A DNA stretch of 23,228 bases from NCBI GenBank assembly GCA_900556935.1, contig USQL01000031.1:1-23228 (forward strand), written 5' to 3'. The DNA is from an uncultured Eubacteriales bacterium. Lineage in GTDB: Bacteria > Bacillota > Clostridia > Oscillospirales > Oscillospiraceae. The notes under the pieces were generated by a model, which was not told the origin of the DNA, ran no database searches, and saw only the letters and a program-made list of their open reading frames with translations. Positions 1-6,502 of the stretch are shown in pieces. The first letter of the stretch is position 1, and every line of letters starts with the position of its first letter. The translations under genes and the position numbers were made by a program.

Positions 1-574
1 CCATGTTGTCGATCTTCTCGCCGTCACGGGCCTGGATGTGGTTGATGATGATCTGCGCGGTGAAGGCGCGGCGGACAGACCAGTCGGGGAAGGCCTCGGC
101 CAGAGCGTCCTCAATGCCCTTGATGTCCTCTACACGGCTATCGTTGAAGGAGGTGCCGAAGGAAACCACCAGCAGCTCTTTTTCACCGATTTCGTCCTGG
201 TTCCGGGGATCATCCTTGGAGGCATCGCCGGTGTCCCGGCCGAAGTACTCGGGGCTGGCCTCTTCGCCCTCTACCAGCTCCTTCTGGGCATCGGTCAGTC
301 CGTCCCAGGCAGCCTTGGCTTCCTCGCACTGGGCATCGGTCTGGTCGTTGCGGGTCTGGACGTAGATGGCATCAATCAGAGCGGCAACCTCGTCGGCAGC
401 GGCCTGGTCGATTTCCTCCTGGGACTGGGTAGCCTCGGTGGTCGCCTCGGTGGTGGCCTCGGTAGTCGCCTCCGTGGTGGCGGCGGCGGTGGTTTCGGCA
501 GCGGTATTGCCGCCGCAGGCAGCCATGGACAGAACCATGCAGCCCATAAGCAGCAGGGCAATCAGCTTTTTCAT
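1..574 (-). CDS. cbiK: CbiK-type sirohydrochlorin cobaltochelatase lipoprotein (partial, 3' end outside window)
   Basis: The first 191 codons are visible. Start at 574 is preceded by an AAGGA ribosome site. Residues 1-20 form a lipoprotein signal with lipobox LSMAAC, so the protein should be exported and lipidated at Cys20. A Thr/Ala/Glu linker follows with four TTEA units (about residues 31-46), then a small charged helical segment (about 50-95). The chelatase fold begins near residue 125 with VVSFGTSFNDSR and continues through RRAFTAQIIINHI, both typical of the CbiK family. CbiK inserts cobalt into sirohydrochlorin in anaerobic cobalamin synthesis; the metal-binding histidines lie beyond the edge and cannot be checked. 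Transcription is governed by the cobalamin riboswitch at 731-908. The extracytoplasmic location is unusual for a biosynthetic chelatase, so a role in metal or tetrapyrrole binding is equally possible (inference). The family call is firm; the reaction is not. Confidence 0.88.
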   Translation of the reverse strand, partial: MKKLIALLLMGCMVLSMAACGGNTAAETTAAATTEATTEATTEATTEATQSQEEIDQAAADEVAALIDAIYVQTRNDQTDAQCEEAKAAWDGLTDAQKELVEGEEASPEYFGRDTGDASKDDPRNQDEIGEKELLVVSFGTSFNDSRVEDIKGIEDALAEAFPDWSVRRAFTAQIIINHIQARDGEKIDNM

Positions 575-600
575 TACAAAATCCTTCTTTCGAATGTTTT

Positions 601-632
601 GGTCCAAAAGGACCGATTGGTGCCAAAGGCAC
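601..632 (-). other. two short hairpins in the cbiK leader
   Basis: Between the riboswitch terminator and the cbiK ribosome site the minus strand reads GTGCC-TTT-GGCAC (632-620) and then GGTCC-TTTT-GGACC (614-601). Each is a perfect 5-bp stem with a tiny loop. They are seen directly; their function is unknown. They could stabilise the transcript or limit access to the ribosome site just downstream. Confidence 0.4.
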
Positions 633-648
633 ATCTGAGAAATATAAA

Positions 649-673
649 AGCGGCTGCATCTCCGGCAGCCGCT
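649..673 (-). terminator. intrinsic terminator, riboswitch expression platform
   Basis: On the minus strand AGCGGCTGC and GCAGCCGCT form a 9-bp GC-rich stem with a 7-base loop, followed directly by TTTTATATTT. It lies between the cobalamin aptamer and the cbiK start codon, the expected place for a transcription-terminating expression platform that switches cbiK off when cobalamin is bound. The alternative antiterminator pairing was not resolved. Confidence 0.85.
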
Positions 674-730
674 CTTCCTGGCAAATATGCCCCGGGACCC
701 GCATCCCGGCGCTTGTGCTTGCTGGAAGGT

Positions 731-908
731 CGATTTGTAACAGCAAATCGGAGATTCCACGCCCAGGCAGGTCTCCTGACTCGGTTCCTTATGTTTTCGC
801 CTTCCCAGTTTCCCAGTGGCAAAAGAAAGCACTCCCCGTTACAGTGACTGCATCGTCCCGGATTTGCACCGGGTTCCCTTTTCACCGCGAAATCGCGGCA
901 CCTGGGCG
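731..908 (-). promoter_or_regulatory. cobalamin riboswitch (AdoCbl/Cbl class)
   Basis: Read on the minus strand, the element has a closing P1 stem (GCGCCCAGG at 908-900 with CCTGGGCGT at 766-758), the conserved AAAAGGGAA and GTGCAAATCCGGGAC blocks of the core, and the B12-box sequence GTCAGGAGACCTGCC just before the 3' P1 strand. A further hairpin at 750-731 (CGATTTG / CAAATCG, loop CTGTTA) has the position of P13, and its loop can pair with TAACGG in L5 (841-836). Only cobalamin riboswitches combine these features. It precedes a terminator and cbiK, so cobalamin should repress chelatase expression. Confidence 0.95.
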
Positions 909-937
909 CTGCTTTTATATTCGTTTCAGACGGCGCA

Positions 938-966
938 ATTATAGCACGGTGCCGCGCGAATGTCAA
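938..966 (-). promoter_or_regulatory. promoter of the riboswitch-cbiK transcript
   Basis: The minus strand carries a perfect -35 TTGACA (966-961), a 17-bp spacer and a perfect -10 TATAAT (943-938), with a TG one base upstream of the -10. Transcription would start near 931, about 23 bases before the first riboswitch stem. This is the closest match to the vegetative consensus in the window, as expected for a gene controlled downstream by a riboswitch. Confidence 0.92.
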
Positions 967-1035
967 TGCTGCGCAAGCGAAGCACCACGATTCCCTGCAC
1001 AATTTTGCGGAATGCATTTCAGGGAGCCGATTCGA

Positions 1036-1066
1036 CATTTGGGGACGATTTTCCCCATTTGGGCAC
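1036..1066 (+). promoter_or_regulatory. direct repeat upstream of the surface-protein gene, candidate regulator site
   Basis: CATTTGGGGAC (1036-1046) and CATTTGGGCAC (1056-1066) match at 10 of 11 positions and are 20 bp apart, about two helical turns. They lie 85-115 bases before the start of the sortase substrate. LytTR regulators bind direct repeats about 21 bp apart, and one is encoded two genes downstream, so this is a plausible but unproven target. No convincing -10/-35 pair was identified for this gene; TATCCT at 1076-1081 is a weak -10 candidate. Confidence 0.35.
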
Positions 1067-1150
1067 CGGAAGCGTTATCCTTTTGTCATAAAACCCCGGT
1101 GCCTCCCCGGAAGCGGCCGGAGGATTTCATCGAAAGAAAGAGGGATCGTT

Positions 1151-2242
1151 ATGAAAAGACGATTGTTTTCCCGCATTTTTTCCACTTTCCTGTGCTTGAC
1201 CATGGCGGTGTGCCTTGTCCTGAGCTTTCAGGTAACCGGCTATGCCGATCAATTAACCGCAAAAATGGATGTCACCGTCTCCAATGCCCAATATTATGAC
1301 GATGGTTCTCTGAAGTCCGTTGTTATCACCACAAAACCGCGAATGGTATATGGAGACGCTTACGGTAAATTTGCCATTCACATCGGCAATACACCCTTCG
1401 GTTGGGACAACAGGTATACTGACGACGGTTCAAGTTGGGTTACCCCTACCAGTGACCGAGACCCAACATTTGTAACCTTCGGCGAACGCGATGAACCCGG
1501 TGAACTTGAGTGGACGGATACAACAGCATCCCAAATCTCCCATGTCACTTTCCCGAAGGGAATGGTTCCCGCAGGCCCTAACCGTGTTTACCAAATTGTG
1601 ATGTGGACACGCTCCACATCATATGGTATTTATCCGGACGCACTGGTGGGCACCTTAAAGGTCGATGACGGCAAAACGACTTTCAACGGAACTGAGGTGA
1701 CCTCCAATGGCGCAACGCCCCCTTCCAATGAACTGGTTCCTGAGACAGCGCCCGTCCACACCCACCACTGGGTTGTCACCGGAGACAATACGGACACCCT
1801 GACCGCTTCCTGCACCGGCACCGTTGGAACCTGTGCCTTACAGAGTGTCTCCGTAAAGCTTTCCGCCAGCAGCGTCACTTTGCCGGACAGCCCCTATAAC
1901 GCGGTGATTTCCGGGGCCGAGGGCTTCCAGTCCCAGACGGGTCTGAAAATCCAGCCCCTCGCGGACAAGGGCCGTGCCGCCTACAAGTTTAAGGCCGTGG
2001 GCGCGGACCACTTTACGGACCCGGACCTTACGAAAGCGGAGGCCGGCACCTACCAGGCCATTGTCTATGTCACGGATGACGACGGCGTAACCCATTCCGC
2101 CTTTGTGGAGTATACCGCCATCGACCCCGTCAAAACCGCCGCCACCGGCGACAACCGTCCCATTGAGCTGATGGTCCTGGGGCTCGGCATGTTCTGTGCC
2201 ATGGCCGCTGCCTGCTTCACACTGGACCGGAAGCACCGGTAA
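1151..2242 (+). CDS. secreted surface protein with C-terminal TGD sorting/anchor signal, probable sortase substrate
   Basis: The protein has 363 residues; an AGAGGGA ribosome site precedes the ATG. Residues 1-32 are a signal peptide (basic KRR, hydrophobic core, likely cleavage after GYA). About 33-195 is an unrecognised, probably beta-rich domain with many Thr/Asp/Gly. HTHHWVV near 203-209 starts a motif common in Clostridia surface proteins (HTH-W followed by a Cys pair), then a second beta-rich stretch of about 230-325. The C-terminus has TGD at 332-334, a hydrophobic segment of about 339-358 and a DRKHR tail: the layout of a sortase sorting signal, though without the usual proline before the threonine. 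A class B sortase follows 38 bases downstream. Coding before about 1800 is clearly richer in A and T than the rest. Ligand and function are unknown. Confidence 0.82.
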   Translation: MKRRLFSRIFSTFLCLTMAVCLVLSFQVTGYADQLTAKMDVTVSNAQYYDDGSLKSVVITTKPRMVYGDAYGKFAIHIGNTPFGWDNRYTDDGSSWVTPTSDRDPTFVTFGERDEPGELEWTDTTASQISHVTFPKGMVPAGPNRVYQIVMWTRSTSYGIYPDALVGTLKVDDGKTTFNGTEVTSNGATPPSNELVPETAPVHTHHWVVTGDNTDTLTASCTGTVGTCALQSVSVKLSASSVTLPDSPYNAVISGAEGFQSQTGLKIQPLADKGRAAYKFKAVGADHFTDPDLTKAEAGTYQAIVYVTDDDGVTHSAFVEYTAIDPVKTAATGDNRPIELMVLGLGMFCAMAAACFTLDRKHR

Positions 2243-2280
2243 TCATTTCCCGGGCTTTCCCGGCAGCAGGAGGCCATTCT

Positions 2281-3162
2281 ATGGGCACCTATCGCGGAAA
2301 ATATCTAAAATCCACCCAATCCCGGCCCTTTTTCTGGGTCGGGATTGGGTGCTGTCTTCTGGCCGGTGTATTTCTTCTCTACGTTCTGCTGTTCGCCGGC
2401 AGCGCCGTCAGGCAGCGTCAGAGCAGCCGGCAGGACGCAAGCACCTATGTCAAAGCACATTCCCAGGCCCCAACGGAGGCCGCCGTGCCGGAGGAAAGCG
2501 ACCCCGGCACCGATGCCGCGCTTCCCATCGGTTCCACCCCCACCGAGGCGCCCACGGAAGCGCCCACGGAGCCGCCCCGGTTCCCTTCCATCGATTTTGA
2601 GGGGCTGCGGGAGAAAAATCCCGATGTGGTGGCCTGGCTTCGGCTTCCGGCCATGGAGGGCCTTGACTATCCCGTGGTGCTGGGGCAGGACAACGCCTAC
2701 TACACCGCCCGCAGCTGGGATGGCACCGAAAATGAACACGGCGCTATTTTCCTGGACTACCGGAATACAGCCGATTTCTCCCAGGTTCACAGCATTCTCT
2801 ACGGCCACTGCATGAAGGACGGCACTATGTTCCAGCCCCTGGGCAAATGGGAGGGGCCGGAATATTTTGCGGGCACGGACAAAACCCTTCTTTTATTTCT
2901 GCCCACAGAGACAAGGGTGTATGAAATCTTCGCCGTGGAGCGGGTCAACGCCCTGGACAGCCGGGTATACCGCACAGACTACCAGCCGGACGAAAGCTGG
3001 GCCCAGGCGCTGTCCGAAACCCTGGCCGCCGCCGAGCACAGCACTTCCCCTGCTCTGGACCAAAGCAGCCGAGTGCTGACCCTTTCCACCTGTATTGGAG
3101 ACATGGACCGGCTGGTGGTCCATGCCGTCTGCCAGGAGCAGGTCCCTGTTTCCCCGCAATGA
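2281..3162 (+). CDS. srtB: class B sortase
   Basis: This cysteine transpeptidase joins surface proteins to the cell wall or to each other. It has 293 residues. After a short basic N-terminus, residues about 18-40 form a membrane anchor, then a linker with PTEA repeats (about 88-98). The catalytic domain (about 103-288) contains IDFEGLREKNPDVVAWL, the class B N-terminal signature, the catalytic His176 in LYGHCMKDGTMF, Cys271 in LTLSTC and Arg277 in DRLVVHA, so the active site is complete. The AGGAGG site lies 7 bases before the ATG. It follows the TGD-type surface protein by 38 bases, probably on one transcript, making that protein its likely substrate. Codons about 11-24 contain a long hairpin (2313-2351). 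Class assignment is secure; substrate pairing is inferred from position. Confidence 0.93.
   Translation: MGTYRGKYLKSTQSRPFFWVGIGCCLLAGVFLLYVLLFAGSAVRQRQSSRQDASTYVKAHSQAPTEAAVPEESDPGTDAALPIGSTPTEAPTEAPTEPPRFPSIDFEGLREKNPDVVAWLRLPAMEGLDYPVVLGQDNAYYTARSWDGTENEHGAIFLDYRNTADFSQVHSILYGHCMKDGTMFQPLGKWEGPEYFAGTDKTLLLFLPTETRVYEIFAVERVNALDSRVYRTDYQPDESWAQALSETLAAAEHSTSPALDQSSRVLTLSTCIGDMDRLVVHAVCQEQVPVSPQ
2313..2351 (+). other. 16-bp hairpin inside the sortase coding sequence
   Basis: CACCCAATCCCGGCCC (2313-2328) and GGGTCGGGATTGGGTG (2336-2351) pair along 16 positions with one G-U wobble and a 7-base loop. The hairpin starts 33 bases after the sortase ATG. No T-run follows on the plus strand, so it is not a normal terminator. 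A stem of this strength this early in a frame could slow ribosomes or be an RNase-processing site that lowers sortase output relative to the substrate gene. Confidence 0.7.
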
Positions 3163-3172
3163 TTTTCCCTTG

Positions 3173-3201
3173 TTGCGCGGGCTTTCTTCCCGTGGTATAC
3201 T
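3173..3201 (+). promoter_or_regulatory. promoter of the LytTR/GHKL two-component operon
   Basis: TTGCGC (3173-3178), a 17-bp spacer and TATACT (3196-3201) with an extended TGG immediately upstream. The expected start is near 3208, and an AGGAGG-like GGAGG (3221-3225) precedes the ATG at 3235. The spacer contains a small inverted repeat (CGGG / CCCG) that could be an operator. This would allow the regulators to be transcribed apart from the sortase genes. Confidence 0.75.
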
Positions 3202-3234
3202 GAAAACAAGTGAACCGATTGGAGGCGGCGTGTC

Positions 3235-3957
3235 ATGCTGAATATTGCCCTGTGCGACGATGACCCGGGTGCACTGTCCCATACGAAAGCGCTTTTAGCG
3301 GAGTATCTGGAAGGGAAAGGCCCCTATGCCATTTCCCAGTTTTCCGGTGCCATGGCGCTTTTGGACGCAATGCGTGCCAAGAGCTTTTCCCTTCTGCTTC
3401 TGGACATTCTCATGCCCGGACTCACCGGCATACAGGCCGCCCGGGAGCTGCGGCGGTGTGACCGGGAGACCAAAATCATTTTTCTCACCTCCTCGCCGGA
3501 ATTTGCCGTGGAAAGCTACCGGGTAGAGGCCTTTTCGTACCTGCTCAAACCCGTCCACCGGGAGGACCTCTTCCCCGTATTGGACCGGTTTTTCCTGCAG
3601 CTGCGCCAGGCGGAGAAAACCGTTCTTCTGAGCACGCCGGAGGGACTTCTCCGGCTGCCCTGTGATCAAATCGAGGTACTGGAAATCAACAGCAAAAAGC
3701 TGCTGTTCTGCCTGACCGACGGCACCCAGCGGCAGATTTCCGGGACACTGGCGGAATTCGAGCCCACGCTTCTGGAATCCGGCAGCTTTGTAAAGGTCCA
3801 CCGCTCCTATCTTGTAAACATGGACTGCATCCGCCAATTGGGCACCGGCACGCTGGTCACCTATTCCGGACGGACCGTCCCCATCTCCCGCCTGCTCGTC
3901 TCGGGCGTGCGGCAGACCTATTTGAACTATCTGTTCCAAAAGGAGGCCCATCCATGA
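3235..3957 (+). CDS. LytTR-family response regulator
   Basis: Response regulator of 240 residues of the AgrA/VirR type. The receiver domain (about 1-120) has the acidic pocket Asp8-Asp10, phosphoacceptor Asp57 in LLLLDILMPG, Thr85 in FLTSS and Lys105 in LLKPV. The C-terminal LytTR DNA-binding domain (about 135-235) shows the typical VKVHRSYLVNMDCI and VPISR segments. It overlaps the sensor kinase by ATGA, so the two are translationally coupled. Such regulators bind paired direct repeats and typically control surface proteins, bacteriocins or peptide signalling. The adjacent sortase/substrate genes are the obvious candidate targets (inference). No signalling-peptide gene is visible. Confidence 0.93.
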   Translation: MLNIALCDDDPGALSHTKALLAEYLEGKGPYAISQFSGAMALLDAMRAKSFSLLLLDILMPGLTGIQAARELRRCDRETKIIFLTSSPEFAVESYRVEAFSYLLKPVHREDLFPVLDRFFLQLRQAEKTVLLSTPEGLLRLPCDQIEVLEINSKKLLFCLTDGTQRQISGTLAEFEPTLLESGSFVKVHRSYLVNMDCIRQLGTGTLVTYSGRTVPISRLLVSGVRQTYLNYLFQKEAHP

Positions 3958-5237
3958 CCCTTTTGGACCTTCTCGGTGTCTTCAACTATGGACTGGTGCT
4001 GATTTACGGTCTGATGCTCAGCGTTTCTTTTTCCGGAGGCTGGGAAAACCCCGGGCAGAAACGGCTGATCTATCTATTGTGCCCCCTGTTTCTGCTGATT
4101 CAGTCCCCCTGCTGGCTCCTTTTGGGTGCCGATACCGTGAAAAAGCTCTATCCCCTGATTGTCCATCTGCCCCTGGTGCTGATTCTGGTACTGGCTCTGA
4201 AAAAGAGCTGGGGTGTCGCGGCGGTCAGCGTCTTTACGGGCTACCTGTGCTGCCAGCTGCCCCGGTGGGTGGATATCGCGGTAAGGGCCCTGTTTCACGC
4301 GCCGCTGCTGGGAGAGCTCTCCTACACGGTGGTTATTTTTCCCTTTTTCTGGCTGCTGCAGCATTTTTTTGCCGCCCCGGCCCATCAGGCCATGACTCGC
4401 TCCCGGCAGTCGCTATTGCTGTTTGGAGGCCTTCCCGCCGCCTATTATGTCTTCGACTATGCCACAACCATCTATTCTGACCTTCTCTATGCCGGAATTC
4501 CCGCCCTCAACGAGCTGATTCCCACAGTGCTGATTCTTTTCTACGTTCTGTTCCTCACCGCCTATCACCAGGAGGCCCAGAAACTCTCCCAGGCGGAGCT
4601 GGAGCTCAACGCTCACGCCACGCTTTTGCGTCAGGCCCAAAAGGAGATGGAAAGCCTCCGCCAGGCCCAGGCCCAGACAGCCATTTTCCGCCACGATTTA
4701 AGGCACCACCTCAACGTGATTGACGGCTTTCTTGCCTCCGGCAATTCCCAGCAGGCCCTGGACTACATCCGCTCTGCCCGGCAGGAGGTCTCCGCCACCA
4801 CCGTCAAGCGTTTCTGTGAAAACGAGACCGTCAATCTCATCTGCTCCTCCTTTGCCGAAAAGGCGTGGAAGGAAAAGATCCGCCTGGATGTGGACGCAAG
4901 GCTATTGGAGCACCTGCCCATTTCTGACACGGAGCTCTGCGCCGTGCTCTCCAACGGGCTGGAAAACGCCATGAACGCCGTAAAGTCCCTTCCCGAGAAC
5001 GACCGCTGGATTCAGTGCTTCTGCGGCATCCGGCGGGAGAAGCTGCTGCTGGAGGTGAAAAATCCCTATTCCGGCGCTGTCACCCTGACAGACGGCCTGC
5101 CGGAGAACACCGCCCCCGGCCACGGCTTTGGCTGCCGCAGCATCCGAAGCATCGTCCGGCAGCACGGAGGACTCTATACCTTCCAGCCGGAAAACGGCGT
5201 GTTTACATTACGGGTGGTCATTCCCATGAACCAATAG
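3954..5237 (+). CDS. GHKL-domain sensor histidine kinase (AgrC-like)
   Basis: The protein has 427 residues. The first about 205 are six or seven hydrophobic segments forming a membrane sensor, followed by a coiled coil (about 208-245) rich in Glu/Gln/Ala. The H-box is IFRHDLRHHLNVIDGFL, with the phosphorylated His in the first RHD; the ATP-binding domain has the N-box NGLENAMNA and G-box GHGFGCRSI, all intact. It would phosphorylate the regulator encoded immediately upstream, with which it shares an ATGA overlap. The multi-helix sensor without an extracellular domain resembles peptide-sensing AgrC-type kinases; the signal is unknown. No hairpin terminator is apparent between its stop and the next promoter. 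Confidence 0.93.
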   Translation: MTLLDLLGVFNYGLVLIYGLMLSVSFSGGWENPGQKRLIYLLCPLFLLIQSPCWLLLGADTVKKLYPLIVHLPLVLILVLALKKSWGVAAVSVFTGYLCCQLPRWVDIAVRALFHAPLLGELSYTVVIFPFFWLLQHFFAAPAHQAMTRSRQSLLLFGGLPAAYYVFDYATTIYSDLLYAGIPALNELIPTVLILFYVLFLTAYHQEAQKLSQAELELNAHATLLRQAQKEMESLRQAQAQTAIFRHDLRHHLNVIDGFLASGNSQQALDYIRSARQEVSATTVKRFCENETVNLICSSFAEKAWKEKIRLDVDARLLEHLPISDTELCAVLSNGLENAMNAVKSLPENDRWIQCFCGIRREKLLLEVKNPYSGAVTLTDGLPENTAPGHGFGCRSIRSIVRQHGGLYTFQPENGVFTLRVVIPMNQ

Positions 5238-5259
5238 GCCGGGCTTTTCAACTTTTTGA

Positions 5260-5288
5260 TTGCGCATTTCACTCTTCCGGGCTATAAT
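5260..5288 (+). promoter_or_regulatory. promoter of the aldo/keto reductase operon
   Basis: TTGCGC (5260-5265), exactly 17 bp, then a perfect TATAAT (5283-5288). AAGGAGG at 5301-5307 precedes the ATG at 5315. The same -35 hexamer and spacing occur at 3173 and, on the other strand, at 16215. Confidence 0.85.
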
Positions 5289-5314
5289 AGGGAAAAACGC
5301 AAGGAGGCTACGCA

Positions 5315-6493
5315 ATGCAATACCGCACTGACCGCTATGGCAACCCCCTGTCCGTGCTGGGCTACGGCTGTATGCGCTTCACCCAGTCCGGCGGCAAGGT
5401 GGATGTAAACAAGGCCGAGCAGGAAATTCTGGAGGCCTACCGGGGCGGGGTCAACTACTTTGATACCGCCTATGTCTACCCCGGCAGCGAGGCCGCCCTG
5501 GGGGAAATTCTGGCCCGGAACCGCATCCGGGACAAGGTCAATATCGCCACAAAGCTTCCCCACTACCTGATCAAAAAGCCGGACAGCATGGAGGCCTATT
5601 TTTCCGAGGAGCTGCGCCGCCTGCAGACGGACCATGTGGACTACTACTTAATGCATATGCTGACGGACACCAAAACCTGGCAGCGTCTGGTGGACCTGGG
5701 GATTCTCGGCTGGCTGGAAGAAAAAAAGAAGTCCGGTCAAATCCGCCAGGTGGGCTTTTCCTACCACGGCAATTCCGATATGTTCTGCAAGCTCCTGGAT
5801 GTCTACGACTGGGACTTCTGCCAGATACAGTATAACTACTTGGACGAAAACAGCCAAGCGGGCCGGGTGGGGCTGCAAAAGGCCGCCGAGAAGGGCCTGC
5901 CAGTCATCATCATGGAGCCCCTGCGGGGCGGGCGGCTGACGAACGGGCTTCCCAGCTCCGCCAAAAAGGTGATGGAAAAGGCCCATGTGGACCGCACCCC
6001 CGCCCAGTGGGCCTTCTCCTGGCTGTGGGACCAACCCGAGGTCACCTGTGTGCTCTCCGGCATGAACTCCCTGGATATGGTCCGGGAAAATCTGAAAACC
6101 GCCGACGGAAGCCACCCCGGGATGCTGACAGAGGAGGACCGGGCACTCCTGAAAAAGGTGGTTGCCGCCATCAACGAAACTATGAAGGTTGGCTGCACCG
6201 GCTGCCGCTACTGTATGCCCTGCCCCAAGGGCGTGGATATTCCCGGCATTTTCGCCGCCTACAATCGCCGGGCCTCCGACGGCTACTGGAAATCCCTGAC
6301 GGAGTACTTTATGATTACCGGTATCCGCAAGGACTACACCGGCCCGGCAAACTGCATCGGCTGCGGCAAATGCGAGCAGCACTGCCCCCAGCACCTGCCC
6401 ATCCGCCAGGAGCTGCGCAACGCCAAAAAGGCCATGGAGGGCCTGCCCTACCAAATCGGCAAGACGGTGCTGCCCCACATCATGCACTATTAA
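5315..6493 (+). CDS. aldo/keto reductase with C-terminal 4Fe-4S ferredoxin domain
   Basis: Predicted NAD(P)H-dependent oxidoreductase of 392 residues. The N-terminal TIM barrel (about 1-280) has the aldo/keto reductase tetrad: Asp50 in NYFDTAYVY, Tyr55, Lys80 in ATKLP and His114 in LMHML. The C-terminal part carries two iron-sulfur motifs: CTGCRYCMPCPKGVDIP near 293 and CIGCGKCEQHCPQHLPI near 347, the second a classical CxxCxxCxxxCP. This domain order is common in anaerobic Clostridia; the substrate is generally unknown and electrons may pass between the nicotinamide and the clusters. It has its own promoter and shares a transcript with the XRE regulator 9 bases downstream. The family call is certain, the physiological substrate is not. 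Confidence 0.94.
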   Translation: MQYRTDRYGNPLSVLGYGCMRFTQSGGKVDVNKAEQEILEAYRGGVNYFDTAYVYPGSEAALGEILARNRIRDKVNIATKLPHYLIKKPDSMEAYFSEELRRLQTDHVDYYLMHMLTDTKTWQRLVDLGILGWLEEKKKSGQIRQVGFSYHGNSDMFCKLLDVYDWDFCQIQYNYLDENSQAGRVGLQKAAEKGLPVIIMEPLRGGRLTNGLPSSAKKVMEKAHVDRTPAQWAFSWLWDQPEVTCVLSGMNSLDMVRENLKTADGSHPGMLTEEDRALLKKVVAAINETMKVGCTGCRYCMPCPKGVDIPGIFAAYNRRASDGYWKSLTEYFMITGIRKDYTGPANCIGCGKCEQHCPQHLPIRQELRNAKKAMEGLPYQIGKTVLPHIMHY

Positions 6494-6502
6494 GAGGTGC
6501 CC

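Noticed and set aside
430..489. Tandem 12-base repeats, considered as a CRISPR-like or regulatory array
   Set aside because: They encode the TTEA linker units of the lipoprotein in frame, with synonymous variation, so a low-complexity linker explains them.
38..847. Long plus-strand open frame of 269 codons, Gly/Leu-rich
   Set aside because: It is antisense to the cbiK lipoprotein and crosses the riboswitch and terminator. Its low-complexity Gly stretch is the complement of the TTEA repeats. No ribosome site is present.
3179..3195. Inverted repeat CGGG / CCCG between the sortase and regulator genes, considered as a sortase terminator
   Set aside because: The stem is short and lacks a T-run. 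It falls in the spacer of a good promoter, so at most it is an operator.
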